Source: Novosphingobium beihaiense
GTDB lineage: Bacteria; Pseudomonadota; Alphaproteobacteria; Sphingomonadales; Sphingomonadaceae
Direction of reading: 5' to 3'
DNA: 64,000 nt
Assembly (NCBI RefSeq): GCF_022832375.1
Contig: NZ_JALHLG010000007.1
Coordinates: forward strand, 62,001-126,000
The position numbers and the translations under genes are program-made. Below, in pieces: positions 37,707 through 47,142 of this stretch; position 1 is the stretch's first letter; every line of letters begins with the position of its first letter. The notes beneath the pieces were generated by a model. That model worked only from the letters and a program-made list of their open reading frames with translations. It was not told where the DNA came from and did not search any database.

Positions 37707-38489
37707 CTAGCTCCTGAGAAATTCGAGCACGATGGGGTTGAAGCGTTCGGGATCGGTCACGTTGCAGGCGTGGCCGCCCCATTTGAAGGTTTCGATCCGG
37801 GCCTGCGGAAACGAGGCCGCCAGTTCGCGCGCCGATGCGAAAGGCACCAGAAAATCGTCACGCGTGGCGATCGCCAGCAAGGGCGGCAGCGCGGCGATGG
37901 CGGATGGGTGCGGGGCATAGGCCTGCACGGCGTCGATCCGCTTTTCCATCGTTTCGGCGCCGGGAAAGGCGGCAAGGTGATGCGGAAGTTCGGCCGCGAG
38001 CTGGGCGTCGTGGCTGGCGATCCAGTCGGGCGGAAACAGGAACAGCGGCTGCGCCTGCAGGAACGCTTCCGCCCCGGCCGAACGCAGCAGCGCCAGCCGC
38101 GCTTCGAAGCACCGGCGGGTATGGGCGGACAATGTGCGCCAGGCATTGATCGCGACCAGCCGCTCTATCCGTCCGGACGCGAGCGCGGCCTCGATCCCGA
38201 TCATGGCGCCGAGCGCATGGCCCACCAGACTGGCGCTCTCTATCCTGAGGGCATCCATCAGCGAGAGGACATCGCGCGCCATGTCTTCGACCGACGCTGG
38301 CCCGGGCAGAGCACGGCTGCTGCGGCCGGTGCCGCGGTGGTCGTAGGCGATGACCCGGTGCTGCGCGGCGAGCGCTGCGATATTGGGCTCCCAATATCCG
38401 GCGGAGCCCCCGAGCCCGCTGGAAAGGATCACCGGCGGGGCATCCGCCGGGCCATGGGTTTCGTAGTAGAGCCCGGCGGCCTCAGCCAA
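37707..38489 (-). CDS. rutD: RutD, alpha/beta-hydrolase-fold protein
   Basis: A 260-aa alpha/beta-hydrolase fold protein, proposed to hydrolyse aminoacrylate in pyrimidine degradation. The nucleophile elbow reads GHALGA, with Ala where most family members have Ser. E. coli RutD, as I recall it, has the same GHALGA, so this is a family feature. The closing [11 protein letters not shown] is typical. Overlaps rutC by 8 bases. Confidence 0.93.
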   Translation of the reverse strand: MAEAAGLYYETHGPADAPPVILSSGLGGSAGYWEPNIAALAAQHRVIAYDHRGTGRSSRALPGPASVEDMARDVLSLMDALRIESASLVGHALGAMIGIEAALASGRIERLVAINAWRTLSAHTRRCFEARLALLRSAGAEAFLQAQPLFLFPPDWIASHDAQLAAELPHHLAAFPGAETMEKRIDAVQAYAPHPSAIAALPPLLAIATRDDFLVPFASARELAASFPQARIETFKWGGHACNVTDPERFNPIVLEFLRS

Positions 38490-38865
38490 TGTGCGCGACC
38501 GATGCGACTTCCACGAGGCATTCCGGCTTCACCAGATCGCACCGGATGCAGTAGCGGGCCGGTTTGTCGCCGGGGAAGTATTCCGCATAGACGGCGTTGA
38601 ACGCGGGGTAATCGGCCAGATCCTTCAGGAAGATGTGGTTCATCGCCACGTCCGCCATAGTGCCGCCCGCGGCTTCCACCGTGGTCTTGACCGCGTCCAG
38701 CACATGGCGGGTCTGCGCGGCGGCATCGCCCGGATAGAGCACGATGCCGCCTTCGCCGAGGGCCAGCATGCCGGAAACGTAGAGCACGCCGCCCGCTTTC
38801 GCGCCCGCGGAGTAAGGGGCGATCGGTGCGGGAAAGGCAGAGGGATTGATCGGTTCGAAAGACAT
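38482..38865 (-). CDS. rutC: RutC, RidA/YjgF family aminoacrylate deaminase
   Basis: A 127-aa RidA-family protein ([20 protein letters not shown]; the C-terminal [20 protein letters not shown]). Members deaminate reactive enamines such as 3-aminoacrylate. It lies between rutB and rutD. Confidence 0.93.
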   Translation of the reverse strand: MSFEPINPSAFPAPIAPYSAGAKAGGVLYVSGMLALGEGGIVLYPGDAAAQTRHVLDAVKTTVEAAGGTMADVAMNHIFLKDLADYPAFNAVYAEYFPGDKPARYCIRCDLVKPECLVEVASVAHIG

Positions 38866-38881
38866 GGAAGGCTCCTTGCGG

Positions 38882-39613
<732 letters not shown>

Positions 39614-39799
39614 CCACGCACTATTGGGCAGCAGCGGAAAGGGATCAAGCTGTCGAAATTTGCGCACGAAGTGTTTCGTTTTATCGTGTTCGCCTGAATT
39701 TCGGGCCAAACCGTTTCCAGAAATTAATTGCCCGCCAAATTTCGTTTATGAAACTATGCGAAGTCTTCCGTCTGCAACGGAAATCAGGAAAGGGACAGC

Positions 39800-40744
39800 G
39801 TGAGCAAGAAACTGGCCATCGTGTTGAGCGGAGGCGGCGCGAAAGGCGCGTTCCAGGTTGGCGTCCTCGATGCGCTCATGGGCAAGTATGGCGTGAAACC
39901 GCATATCGTGGTGGGCACGTCCACGGGCGCGATCCAGGCGCTGGGGGCGGCGCAGGACGATATCGAGCGGCTCAAGGAATTCTGGCTGAGCCTGCGCAAG
40001 GACAGCGACATCTACAAGAAGCGTTTCCTGCCTTTTGCCGTGCTGTTCGGCGCCAAGGGCATCTACGACGCGCGGCCGCTGCGCAAGCTGCTGGCCGGAC
40101 TCTACGATCCGCAGCGGCTGGCGGGATCGGGGATCGCGCTGCGGCTGGGCGTGGTGCAACTGCAGTCGGGCGAGTTCCGGACCATCGATCAGAGCGTGCC
40201 CGGCATCGATAACTGGGTCTATGCCAGCAGCGCCATGCCGGTCTATTTCGATCCGCTGGAAACCAGCGACGGCGCGCAGTGGGTGGACGGCGGCGTGCGC
40301 GACGTGACGCCGCTGGGCGCGGCGATGAAGGAAAACCCCACCGGTGTGCTGGTGATCCGTGCCTCGCCGCCTGCCGGTTCGGTGAAGGACAAGAGCTTCG
40401 GCGGTCTGGTGCCGATCGGGCTGCGGTCGGTGGGCATCCTGCAATCGGAAGTCTCGCGTAACGATCTGGCGAACACGGGCCTGATCAACGACACCCTGGT
40501 GGCGCGAAACCGGATGTGGGAGGAACTGACGCAAGCGGGCAATTCACCGGAAGAGGTGCTCCGTCTGCTTGCTCCGCTCGATCAGACGGTGGCCCGTTAT
40601 CACTTCGTGCCGGTGCGCACGATCGAACCGGCGGAGGACTTCTCCGATACGCTGGAATTCGATCCCGCCAAGATCCGCAAGGCCATGGCCGCCGGTGCCG
40701 CAGCGGTCGATGCCCATTGGGACGAAATCAAGGACATCGTGTGA
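39800..40744 (+). CDS. Patatin-like phospholipase
   Basis: A 314-aa cytoplasmic lipolytic acyl hydrolase. The oxyanion loop is LSGGGAKGAF (about 9-18), the nucleophile Ser is in GTSTG (about 39-43), and the Asp of the dyad is in VDGGVRD near 161. No signal peptide. GTG start with AAAGGGA upstream. It probably acts on membrane phospholipids. Divergent from rutB. Confidence 0.88.
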   Translation: MSKKLAIVLSGGGAKGAFQVGVLDALMGKYGVKPHIVVGTSTGAIQALGAAQDDIERLKEFWLSLRKDSDIYKKRFLPFAVLFGAKGIYDARPLRKLLAGLYDPQRLAGSGIALRLGVVQLQSGEFRTIDQSVPGIDNWVYASSAMPVYFDPLETSDGAQWVDGGVRDVTPLGAAMKENPTGVLVIRASPPAGSVKDKSFGGLVPIGLRSVGILQSEVSRNDLANTGLINDTLVARNRMWEELTQAGNSPEEVLRLLAPLDQTVARYHFVPVRTIEPAEDFSDTLEFDPAKIRKAMAAGAAAVDAHWDEIKDIV

Positions 40745-40766
40745 AGGCGCGCTTCACGGCCTGAGC

Positions 40767-41237
40767 CTAGCAGCAGCGCAGGCTCTGCGCGGCGTGCGGT
40801 TGCGCCGGAGCGCGCAGGCGTTCATCGATCAGCCAGTGGATCACGTCGCCTGCGCTCCGCGCATGGCGGCGCTGGTTGGTCAGGCCGATACGCCGCAGAT
40901 CGAGGTCGCCGGTGAGTTCGGCACCGAATTCCCCGGCCTTGGACCAGCGGACGCGGGCTTCCACCTCGATACCGTCCGGCAAGCTGATGATGAGCGTTTC
41001 GCCCACATGCGCGGTGATCCCGCGTGAGGCGATGCGCATGCCGCGTTCCGATACATCGCGGACAATGACATCGTGCCCGGGAAGGCCGGGGGCGCGCATG
41101 ACGGCACGGATCAGCGTGCGCTGGCGCGGCGGACGCGGGCGGTGGCCGGTTTCGGAGAGCCCGTGGGCCGCTGCCAAGGGCGCAAGCCCGGCGTTCGGCG
41201 CGGTATCTGCAAGTTTCAAACCAGCCATGGCAGTCAT
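40767..41237 (-). CDS. PilZ domain protein
   Basis: A 156-aa protein with a PilZ domain at about residues 40-125. The c-di-GMP-binding RxxxR is suggested by RPPRQRTLIR near residue 42, and the DxSxxG-like motif by VRDVSERGMRI. It lacks other domains. A c-di-GMP effector role is likely. AAGGGT precedes the ATG at 41237. Confidence 0.8.
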   Translation of the reverse strand: MTAMAGLKLADTAPNAGLAPLAAAHGLSETGHRPRPPRQRTLIRAVMRAPGLPGHDVIVRDVSERGMRIASRGITAHVGETLIISLPDGIEVEARVRWSKAGEFGAELTGDLDLRRIGLTNQRRHARSAGDVIHWLIDERLRAPAQPHAAQSLRCC

Positions 41238-41462
41238 GTTCCGCACCCTTTGGTATCTGTTTTCCCGTATGTGCGGAGCTTGCGGCCGCTGCGTTTGCGG
41301 CAGTGCTCCGTACCGTTTTGAGGACGGCATGATGACCGGGCTGTTAAGCTTTTCTGGTTACCTACGCAGTCGCCCTGAGTAGAGCTAAAACTGTTGCAAA
41401 ATGTGCAGCTATTGGGCTTTCCTCTTGTGGCCTGACGAAAAATCCTGACATGTCAGGATAGC

Positions 41463-43556
41463 ATGCTCCGCCAATATGAACTCGTCGAACGCGTCAAGGA
41501 TTACGCGCCAGAGGCCGATGAGGCCCTGCTCAACCGTGCCTATGTCTATACCGTGCAGAAGCACGGCACGCAGAAGCGCGCGAGCGGGGACCCCTATTTC
41601 AGCCATCCGGTGGAAGTGGCCGGTCTGATGACCGAGCTGAAGCTCGATCAGCAGACCATCATCACCGCGCTGCTGCACGATACCGTGGAAGACACGCTCG
41701 CCACGATCGATGAGATCGAGAAGCTGTTCGGTCCCGATGTCGCGCGGCTGGTCGACGGCGTGACCAAGCTCTCCAAGATCGAGGTCATGACCGAGAGCGA
41801 GCGCGCCGCGGAAAATCTGCGCAAGTTCCTGCTTGCCATGAGCGCGGACTTGCGTGTCCTGCTGGTGAAGCTTGCCGACCGCTTGCATAACATGCGCACG
41901 CTGCACTTCATCAAGCGGCCGGAAAAGCGCCAGCGCATCGCGCGTGAGACGATGGATATCTACGCCCCGCTGGCCGAGCGCGTGGGCATGTACGAATACA
42001 TGCGCGAGATGCAATTGCTCGCGTTCGAGCAGCTCGAACCGGAAGCCTATGCGACGATCACCGGCCGTCTGGCGCAGATCCGCAGCCAGGAGGGCGGGCA
42101 GGTCGATGATATCGCACTGGCCATCAAGCAGGCGCTGGCCGAGGCGGGTATTCAGGTGGAAGTGACAGGGCGCGAGAAGCACCCCTATTCGATCTGGAAG
42201 AAGATGGCCGAGCGTCATGTGACGTTCGAACAGATCACCGATATCATGGCTTTCCGCGTCCTGACCGAAACGCCGGATGACTGCTACCGCGCGCTGGGCG
42301 TGCTGCATCAGACCTGGCAAATGATCCCGGGGCGCTTTAAGGACTATATCTCGACGCCCAAGTCCAATGGCTACAAGTCGCTCCACACTGCGCTGATCTA
42401 CGAAAACTCGATGCGCATGGAAGTGCAGATCCGCAGCAAGGAAATGCACCGCACCAATGAGTTCGGCCTCGCTGCGCACTGGGCCTACAAGCAGGGCGGC
42501 ACCCGGCCGGACGGGCAAGTGGGCTGGCTGCGCGACCTGATCGAAATCGTCGATGCCAGCCACGACGCCGAGGAACTGCTCGAACATACCAAGCTGGCGA
42601 TCTATCAGGACCGCATCTTCGCCTTCACCCCCAAGGGGGCGCTGAACCAGTTACCCAAGGGATCGACGGCAGTGGACTTCGCCTATGCCGTGCATACCGA
42701 TCTCGGCAATGCCGCAGTGGGGGCCAAGATCAACGGCCGCCATGTGCCGCTGCGCACGCAGCTTGCCAACGGCGATGTGGTGGAGATCATCAAGAGCCCC
42801 AATTCGGAGCCGCAGCTTTCCTGGCTGGGCTTCGTCATCACCGGCAAGGCACGTGCCGCGATCCGCCGGGCTGTCCGGGCCAAGGAGCGGGCGGAAGTGT
42901 CCGAGATCGGCACCAAGCTGTTCGACGAGATCGCCGGCCGGCTGCCGCAACGGATCGGCAAGAAAGCGATTTCAAGCGCGATCAAGCGGCTGGAACTGCG
43001 CGATGAGGAAGATCTGATGTTCGCCATCGGATCGGCCCGTCTGACCGATCGCGAGGTGATGGAAGCGCTGGTGCCCGGCAGCACCGCCGAACTGCCCGAA
43101 GACCCCGAATGGACTCATGCGGAGCGGGCGATCTCGATCCGGGGGCTCACCCCCAGCATGGGCTTCGAGCTGGCCGAATGCTGCCACCCGGTGCCGGGGG
43201 ACCGCATCGTCGGCCTGCGCCGCCCGGACAAGAAAGTGGAAGTCCACACGATCGATTGCCTCACGCTGGCCAATGGCGTCGATGCCGACTGGCTCGATCT
43301 GTCATGGGGGGAGCGGACCACCGGGGCGATCGGACGGTTGCGGCTCGTGCTATACAACCGCCCCGGCACGCTGGCCGAAGTGACGCAGGTGTTTGCGTCC
43401 AACCGCGCCAATGTCGCGAGCCTGAACATGGTCCAGCGCGACGATCCCTTCGGGACTTACGAGGTGGACCTCGAAGTCGCCGATCTGGCGCACCTCACGC
43501 GCATCATCGGGGCCTTGCGCGCCAGCGAGGCGGTAACGGAAGCGGTGCGTATCTGA
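41463..43556 (+). CDS. Bifunctional (p)ppGpp synthetase/hydrolase Rsh
   Basis: A 697-aa long RelA/SpoT homologue. The hydrolase HD domain is intact (HPVEVAGL with His 48, HDTVED at 72-77). The synthetase domain follows (about 240-340, DYISTPKSNGYKSLHT). A TGS domain (FAFTPKGALNQLPKGSTAVD), a helical region and a C-terminal ACT domain complete it. As the usual single Rsh of alphaproteobacteria it would make and destroy (p)ppGpp during starvation. Confidence 0.96.
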   Translation: MLRQYELVERVKDYAPEADEALLNRAYVYTVQKHGTQKRASGDPYFSHPVEVAGLMTELKLDQQTIITALLHDTVEDTLATIDEIEKLFGPDVARLVDGVTKLSKIEVMTESERAAENLRKFLLAMSADLRVLLVKLADRLHNMRTLHFIKRPEKRQRIARETMDIYAPLAERVGMYEYMREMQLLAFEQLEPEAYATITGRLAQIRSQEGGQVDDIALAIKQALAEAGIQVEVTGREKHPYSIWKKMAERHVTFEQITDIMAFRVLTETPDDCYRALGVLHQTWQMIPGRFKDYISTPKSNGYKSLHTALIYENSMRMEVQIRSKEMHRTNEFGLAAHWAYKQGGTRPDGQVGWLRDLIEIVDASHDAEELLEHTKLAIYQDRIFAFTPKGALNQLPKGSTAVDFAYAVHTDLGNAAVGAKINGRHVPLRTQLANGDVVEIIKSPNSEPQLSWLGFVITGKARAAIRRAVRAKERAEVSEIGTKLFDEIAGRLPQRIGKKAISSAIKRLELRDEEDLMFAIGSARLTDREVMEALVPGSTAELPEDPEWTHAERAISIRGLTPSMGFELAECCHPVPGDRIVGLRRPDKKVEVHTIDCLTLANGVDADWLDLSWGERTTGAIGRLRLVLYNRPGTLAEVTQVFASNRANVASLNMVQRDDPFGTYEVDLEVADLAHLTRIIGALRASEAVTEAVRI

Positions 43557-43567
43557 TCCGGATCAGA
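43552..43567. repeat. Perfect palindrome carrying both stop codons
   Basis: TCTGATCCGGATCAGA is a perfect 16-bp palindrome. The TGA of rsh (43554-43556) and the TGA of the convergent DUF1905 gene (complement of 43563-43565) are both within it. Confidence 0.6.
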
Positions 43568-43889
43568 CTTCGAGAAAGACCTGCAATTCGTCGCCATCCG
43601 CCAGGTCTTCGGCCTTGCGGACGGCTGCTTTGACGGGCAGCAGCCAGCCGCCGTCCGCCTTGCTGGGAAACACCGATGTGGCAAAGGCCGTATCGCCGAT
43701 CCGCGCCTTGACCTTGAGCGATCCGAAACCGCGGGCCGTGCCCTCCAGCTTGCGCATCAGTGCTGTCGCGGAGAGCGCTTCGCCTGCCTCTCCATCGATC
43801 GTGACGAAATGCCAGGCGGCGCTGCCGGATGCTCCGGTCCAGCGCCAGAGGCTGCCATTGTGAGAGAGATGCTCGCTAGGGATGGGCAT
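43563..43889 (-). CDS. DUF1905 domain protein
   Basis: A 108-aa soluble protein of the DUF1905 family (WRWTGASGSAAWHFVTIDGE, FGSLKVKARIGDTAFATSVF, GWLLPVKAAVRKAEDLADGD). The family is a small beta-barrel often fused to YdeI/OmpD-associated domains, with no known function. Confidence 0.85.
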   Translation of the reverse strand: MPIPSEHLSHNGSLWRWTGASGSAAWHFVTIDGEAGEALSATALMRKLEGTARGFGSLKVKARIGDTAFATSVFPSKADGGWLLPVKAAVRKAEDLADGDELQVFLEV

Positions 43890-43922
43890 TGCTGCTGCGC
43901 TTTCGAGATTACCGGGGCAGGA

Positions 43923-44933
43923 TTATAGGGGCAGGGCGCGGACAGGCACGGGCACATTGCACAGGCTCACTCCGCCTGCAGGCTGGATGTAGAAATCGTC
44001 CTTCCGGTTGGCACGCTTCTCCATGTAGGCGCGGAAGCTCTTGCTTGCGGTGGATAGATACGCGTAGCCGGGCAGGTCCGGCACGTCGTTGCCCATGCGA
44101 ACGGACACAATCGGCGTGCGCTCTTCGGGTGTCTTGTAGAACCCCATTTCGCCGGTCCCGCGCGGCAGCGAGGACAGGTATTCCATCCCTGCAATCACGC
44201 GGCCAACGACGGCGATGTTGCGGTCCAGCTGGCGCGGCGCCTGGCCAATGACGGCATAGAGTTCCGCGCCTGTCCCGGTATCCGGGGAGAGATTGCGGCC
44301 AACGCCAACCGTGCCATAGCAGTGAGCAGGCCAGATTCTTGCGCTATCGGAAGCAACCGGCCAGCCAGCTTCGAACCCGGTGACAAGGGCGTAGGGATCA
44401 CGGCTGCGCAGGACTTCCGCAGGGGCCATATCGCTGACCTTGGACATCATGCCCGCAACCTTTTCCAATGCGGCGATCTTGCGTCTGAGAGCGGGGTCGG
44501 TGGCGCTTGCGGCATCTGCCGTATATTCCAGCCCGGACATCGTGCGCAGCCCGTCTGGCAGAGGTTTGGCCTTGCCCGGCACTTCGCCATCGGGATCGCC
44601 CCATTGCACAACGTAATTGTCCTGCACCCGCACGACCGCGATTCCGTCAAACCAGCGCGCGGCGGCGAGCTTGCGGATGTTGCCGGTCCAGCCCTGCGAG
44701 AACGGCTTGGATATAAGCTGGATAACCACGCGGCGCGGCGAACCTTTGGCATCGGGCGCCAGATTCATCACCATCAGATCTGATGGCGCGATCCGCACCC
44801 AATCCGCTGCCGGCGCAGCGGCAACGATCTGGTCCGGCGTCTGCAACGGAGCCTGCTCTTGGGCTGCGGCGGGAACGGGAATGGCAGAGGTGCCCAGCAA
44901 GACAGGGACAAGGCCCGGAAGAAATTTGTGCAT
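43923..44933 (-). CDS. Cyclophilin-type peptidylprolyl isomerase, exported
   Basis: A 336-aa exported protein (signal MHKFLPGLVPVLLGTSAIPV, cleaved near PAAAQ). A cyclophilin-like fold follows with ARWFDGIAVVRVQDNYVVQW near residue 105 and the remaining strands (CYGTVGVGRN, GTGAELYAVIGQ, AVVGRVIAGMEYLSSLPRG) spread over the C-terminal half, with a long insert (about 145-220). It helps fold periplasmic proteins. The frame is open far upstream through the antisense of tRNA-Ser, but translation starts at 44933. Confidence 0.85.
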   Translation of the reverse strand: MHKFLPGLVPVLLGTSAIPVPAAAQEQAPLQTPDQIVAAAPAADWVRIAPSDLMVMNLAPDAKGSPRRVVIQLISKPFSQGWTGNIRKLAAARWFDGIAVVRVQDNYVVQWGDPDGEVPGKAKPLPDGLRTMSGLEYTADAASATDPALRRKIAALEKVAGMMSKVSDMAPAEVLRSRDPYALVTGFEAGWPVASDSARIWPAHCYGTVGVGRNLSPDTGTGAELYAVIGQAPRQLDRNIAVVGRVIAGMEYLSSLPRGTGEMGFYKTPEERTPIVSVRMGNDVPDLPGYAYLSTASKSFRAYMEKRANRKDDFYIQPAGGVSLCNVPVPVRALPL

Positions 44934-45009
44934 GTAAGCGAAGATGCCATGCTCAGACCGCTTGCGAAACCCCGTAACCCACGCTAGGGGCACGCCCTCA
45001 CCAGAGTGC

Positions 45010-45100
45010 GGAGCGGTGGCCGAGTGGTCGAAGGCGCACGCCTGGAAAGTGTGTATACGGTAACCCCGTATCGAGGGTTCGAATCCCTCCCGCTCCGCCA
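45010..45100 (+). tRNA. tRNA-Ser (GGA)
   Basis: Acceptor arms GGAGCGG (45010-45016) and CCGCTCC (45090-45096) pair, followed by discriminator G and an encoded CCA (45098-45100). The anticodon loop CTGGAAA has anticodon GGA at 45044-45046, reading UCC/UCU. The long variable arm TACGG/CCGTA is typical of tRNA-Ser. The T arm GAGGGTTCGAATCCCTC is perfect. A recombinase remnant lies directly at its 3' end, so it has served as an integration site. Confidence 0.97.
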
Positions 45101-45965
45101 TTCTGAAATTTCCGGTTTTCAGCCCCTCCAATGCCTTGAAAACCTTAGTGGTTTCGGGTGTTCGAAATCCCTCGTTCCGGCTATAGATAAGGTGTCCTGA
45201 AAACAGCACGTGAAGAGCTGTTTCGCGGCCTATGATATCGCCGTTTCCCCAGAGTTTCGAAGGGTTCGCGAGGAACCACAGAGTGTGTCCGAACATCTCG
45301 CCGAAGGGGGGCTTGAGCTTGCCCAGTTTCGCGCTCTTTTCCTGCCAGACCAGTTTTTCCCGCTCCAGCTTGGCGATACGCTGTTCATAGGCGCTGATGG
45401 CGCTATTGCTGGAGGTATCGACTATGAGATCCAGCAGCTTTGCCACTTCTGAATCAGGTTTGAGCAGAGCGCGCTTGGCGGCTTCCCAGCCATGCGATGC
45501 AATGCGAGTTTGCTGATCCGATGCATCGGCGAACATCAGCCGGGCAACATCGAACAGGCTTTTAGACGGGCGCATGCTTTCCAGCAGTTCTTCAAAAAGC
45601 CCTTAGATCTCGGCGCGGCGGATTGACTTCCTATGGCTGAGGCATTCCTTGTTGAAGTACATATAGTAAGGGTGCTTCTCGCCGGACTTGCTCTTTGGCC
45701 AGCAGGAGGTCTGCCGCTTTTCACAATCGCCGCACAGGACGACTCTTCGCAAAGGAAAGTCCGCGTTGATGTGGGGACGCGCGACCATATCCGCGTAGAT
45801 AACGCGTGTAAGAATGCGGTTGGCAGTTTCATGGGGCACAGTGCCAAACCGCATCTTGGGAAAATCGGGTTGATCTTCAAGGAACCTTGCGACCTCTGCT
45901 TTAGAGGCGAAGCGGCCCGAGGCGTATCCTCCTGCTCGCCGGTCCGAGGTGTGAAAAGAGCGATT
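45101..45965 (-). pseudogene. Serine recombinase remnant at tRNA-Ser
   Basis: One frame reads, from the upstream end, GGYASGRFASKAEVARFLED, PDFPKMRFGTVPHETANRIL, then a zinc-ribbon part (CGDCEKRQTSCWPK, YYMYFNKECLSHRK) and the coiled-coil tail (SAYEQRIAKLEREKLVWQEK). This is the C-terminal half of a large serine recombinase. The catalytic N-terminal resolvase domain is absent. An in-frame TAA at 45603-45605 interrupts it between AEI and GLFEELLES. The last codons run into the antisense of the tRNA, as is usual for elements integrated there. It is dead. Confidence 0.85.
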
Positions 45966-45980
45966 GCACCTTATGGAAAA

Positions 45981-45996
45981 TATAGTATACGATTGC
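45981..45996. promoter_or_regulatory. ATCGTATAC motif upstream of the LhpC-like gene
   Basis: GTATACGAT (45985-45993) is the reverse complement of the 9-mer found upstream of the TonB receptor gene and of the small secreted protein gene near 3650. It lies 33 bases before the ATG at 46026, where an operator overlapping a promoter would be expected. Confidence 0.5.
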
Positions 45997-46025
45997 TAAA
46001 TTAAAGAAAGCAGGACAGAACTTAC

Positions 46026-46955
46026 ATGGCAATCGGTTGGAAGGGTGTTTTCCCGGCAGTCACCACACAGGTCCGCGAGGACTTGTCGATCGACGTGGCG
46101 GACACCCAGCGCGTCGTCGACGACCTGATCAGGGACGGCGTCACGGGAGTGATCGCGCTCGGCACGGTGGGCGAGAACAACTCGCTGGAATTCGATGAAA
46201 AAGTTCAGGTCCTTTCCGCCATCGTCGAAGTCGTGAACGGACGTGTCCCGGTTCTCACCGGCTGCTCCGAATACGATACGCGGCGCGCGGCACGCTATGC
46301 GCAGGCGGCGGAAAATGCGGGTGCGGATGGCATCATGCTGCTGCCGCCCATGGTCTATGTGCCCAAGGCGCCCGAACTGACCGCCCATTTCAGGGGCGTG
46401 GCAGAGAACACCGGGCTGCCGATCATGCTCTACAACAACCCGCCTGCCTATCGCACCGTGATCGACAAGGGCGTGCTGGCCGCACTGGTGGACGTGCCGA
46501 ACATCGTTGCGGTGAAGGAGTCGGCGCCCGATACCCGGCGCTTCACCGATTTCCGCAACGAATTCGGCGATCGTTACGTGCTGTTTGCCGGGCTTGACGA
46601 TGTCGCGCTGGAAGGCCTCTATCTGGGCGCGCAGGGCTGGGTGTCGGGTCTCACCAACGCCTTTCCCAGGGAATCGGTCGAACTGGTCAATGCCTTCGCC
46701 CGCGGCGATCATGCCAAGGCGCAGGAAATCTACCGCTGGTTCATGCCGCTGCTGCACCTTGATGCCGAGCATGACCTTGTCCAGTCGATCAAGCTGGCCG
46801 AGGAGGTGATGGGCCGGGGCTCGGAACGCGTCCTGCCCCCGCGCTACGTGCTCCAGGGAGAGCGCCGCGCCGAAGTGATCGCGATGGTCGAGAAAGCCGC
46901 CGCGACGCGTCCGGATCTCACCCCGTCCGTGCCCGCTGCTCTCACGGCGGCCTGA
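46026..46955 (+). CDS. Dihydrodipicolinate synthase-family protein, LhpC-like
   Basis: A 309-aa class I aldolase-fold enzyme of the DapA family. The Schiff-base Lys is K164 in IVAVKESAPDTRR, and the catalytic Tyr is Y136 in LYNNPP. The sequence GWKGVFPAVTTQ, ALGTVGENNSL and FRNEFGDRYVLFAGLDD resembles 1-pyrroline-4-hydroxy-2-carboxylate deaminase (LhpC), which acts in D-hydroxyproline breakdown, more than true DapA. That sub-assignment is from memory of family patterns and is tentative. Neighbours are a secreted peptidase, a galactosidase and a TonB receptor, which favours catabolism. Confidence 0.75.
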   Translation: MAIGWKGVFPAVTTQVREDLSIDVADTQRVVDDLIRDGVTGVIALGTVGENNSLEFDEKVQVLSAIVEVVNGRVPVLTGCSEYDTRRAARYAQAAENAGADGIMLLPPMVYVPKAPELTAHFRGVAENTGLPIMLYNNPPAYRTVIDKGVLAALVDVPNIVAVKESAPDTRRFTDFRNEFGDRYVLFAGLDDVALEGLYLGAQGWVSGLTNAFPRESVELVNAFARGDHAKAQEIYRWFMPLLHLDAEHDLVQSIKLAEEVMGRGSERVLPPRYVLQGERRAEVIAMVEKAAATRPDLTPSVPAALTAA

Positions 46956-47079
46956 AGGCGCAGCGATGCGGCACAGGGCTTCTGTATGCAACACCGCCCC
47001 GCTGCCCCCCGTTTCGGCACGGCCTGGATCAGCCATGAAGCCCCGTTCCGGGCGGGCTTTCAGATGAAATAACCCTGCC

Positions 47080-47117
47080 TGCCGCCGGATCCGCGCCTTG
47101 TGGCGATCCGGCGGCAC
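47080..47117. terminator. Inverted repeat between LhpC-like gene and peptidase gene
   Basis: GCCGCCGGATC and GATCCGGCGGC (11-bp arms) form a strong hairpin about 130 bases after the LhpC-like stop. No U-run follows. It is possibly a terminator or attenuating structure ahead of the S9 peptidase gene. Confidence 0.5.
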
Positions 47118-47142
47118 CATCGTCGTTGTCGAGAGGTCTGCC

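Noticed and set aside
37707..38489. RutD with Ala in place of the catalytic Ser, considered as an inactivated enzyme
   Set aside because: The same GHALGA sequence is, to my knowledge, normal for RutD, so it is a family trait and not a defect.
45130..45180. Possible degenerate second tRNA 3' end (GGTGTTCGAAATCCCTCGTTCCGG) as an attachment site
   Set aside because: It resembles the tRNA T arm only loosely, lies within the recombinase reading frame and lacks the matching acceptor sequence.
43923..45575. A single 550-codon frame joining a recombinase tail, antisense tRNA-Ser and a cyclophilin
   Set aside because: It spans a tRNA on the other strand and a proper signal peptide start at 44933, so it is read as two unrelated genes in the same frame by chance.
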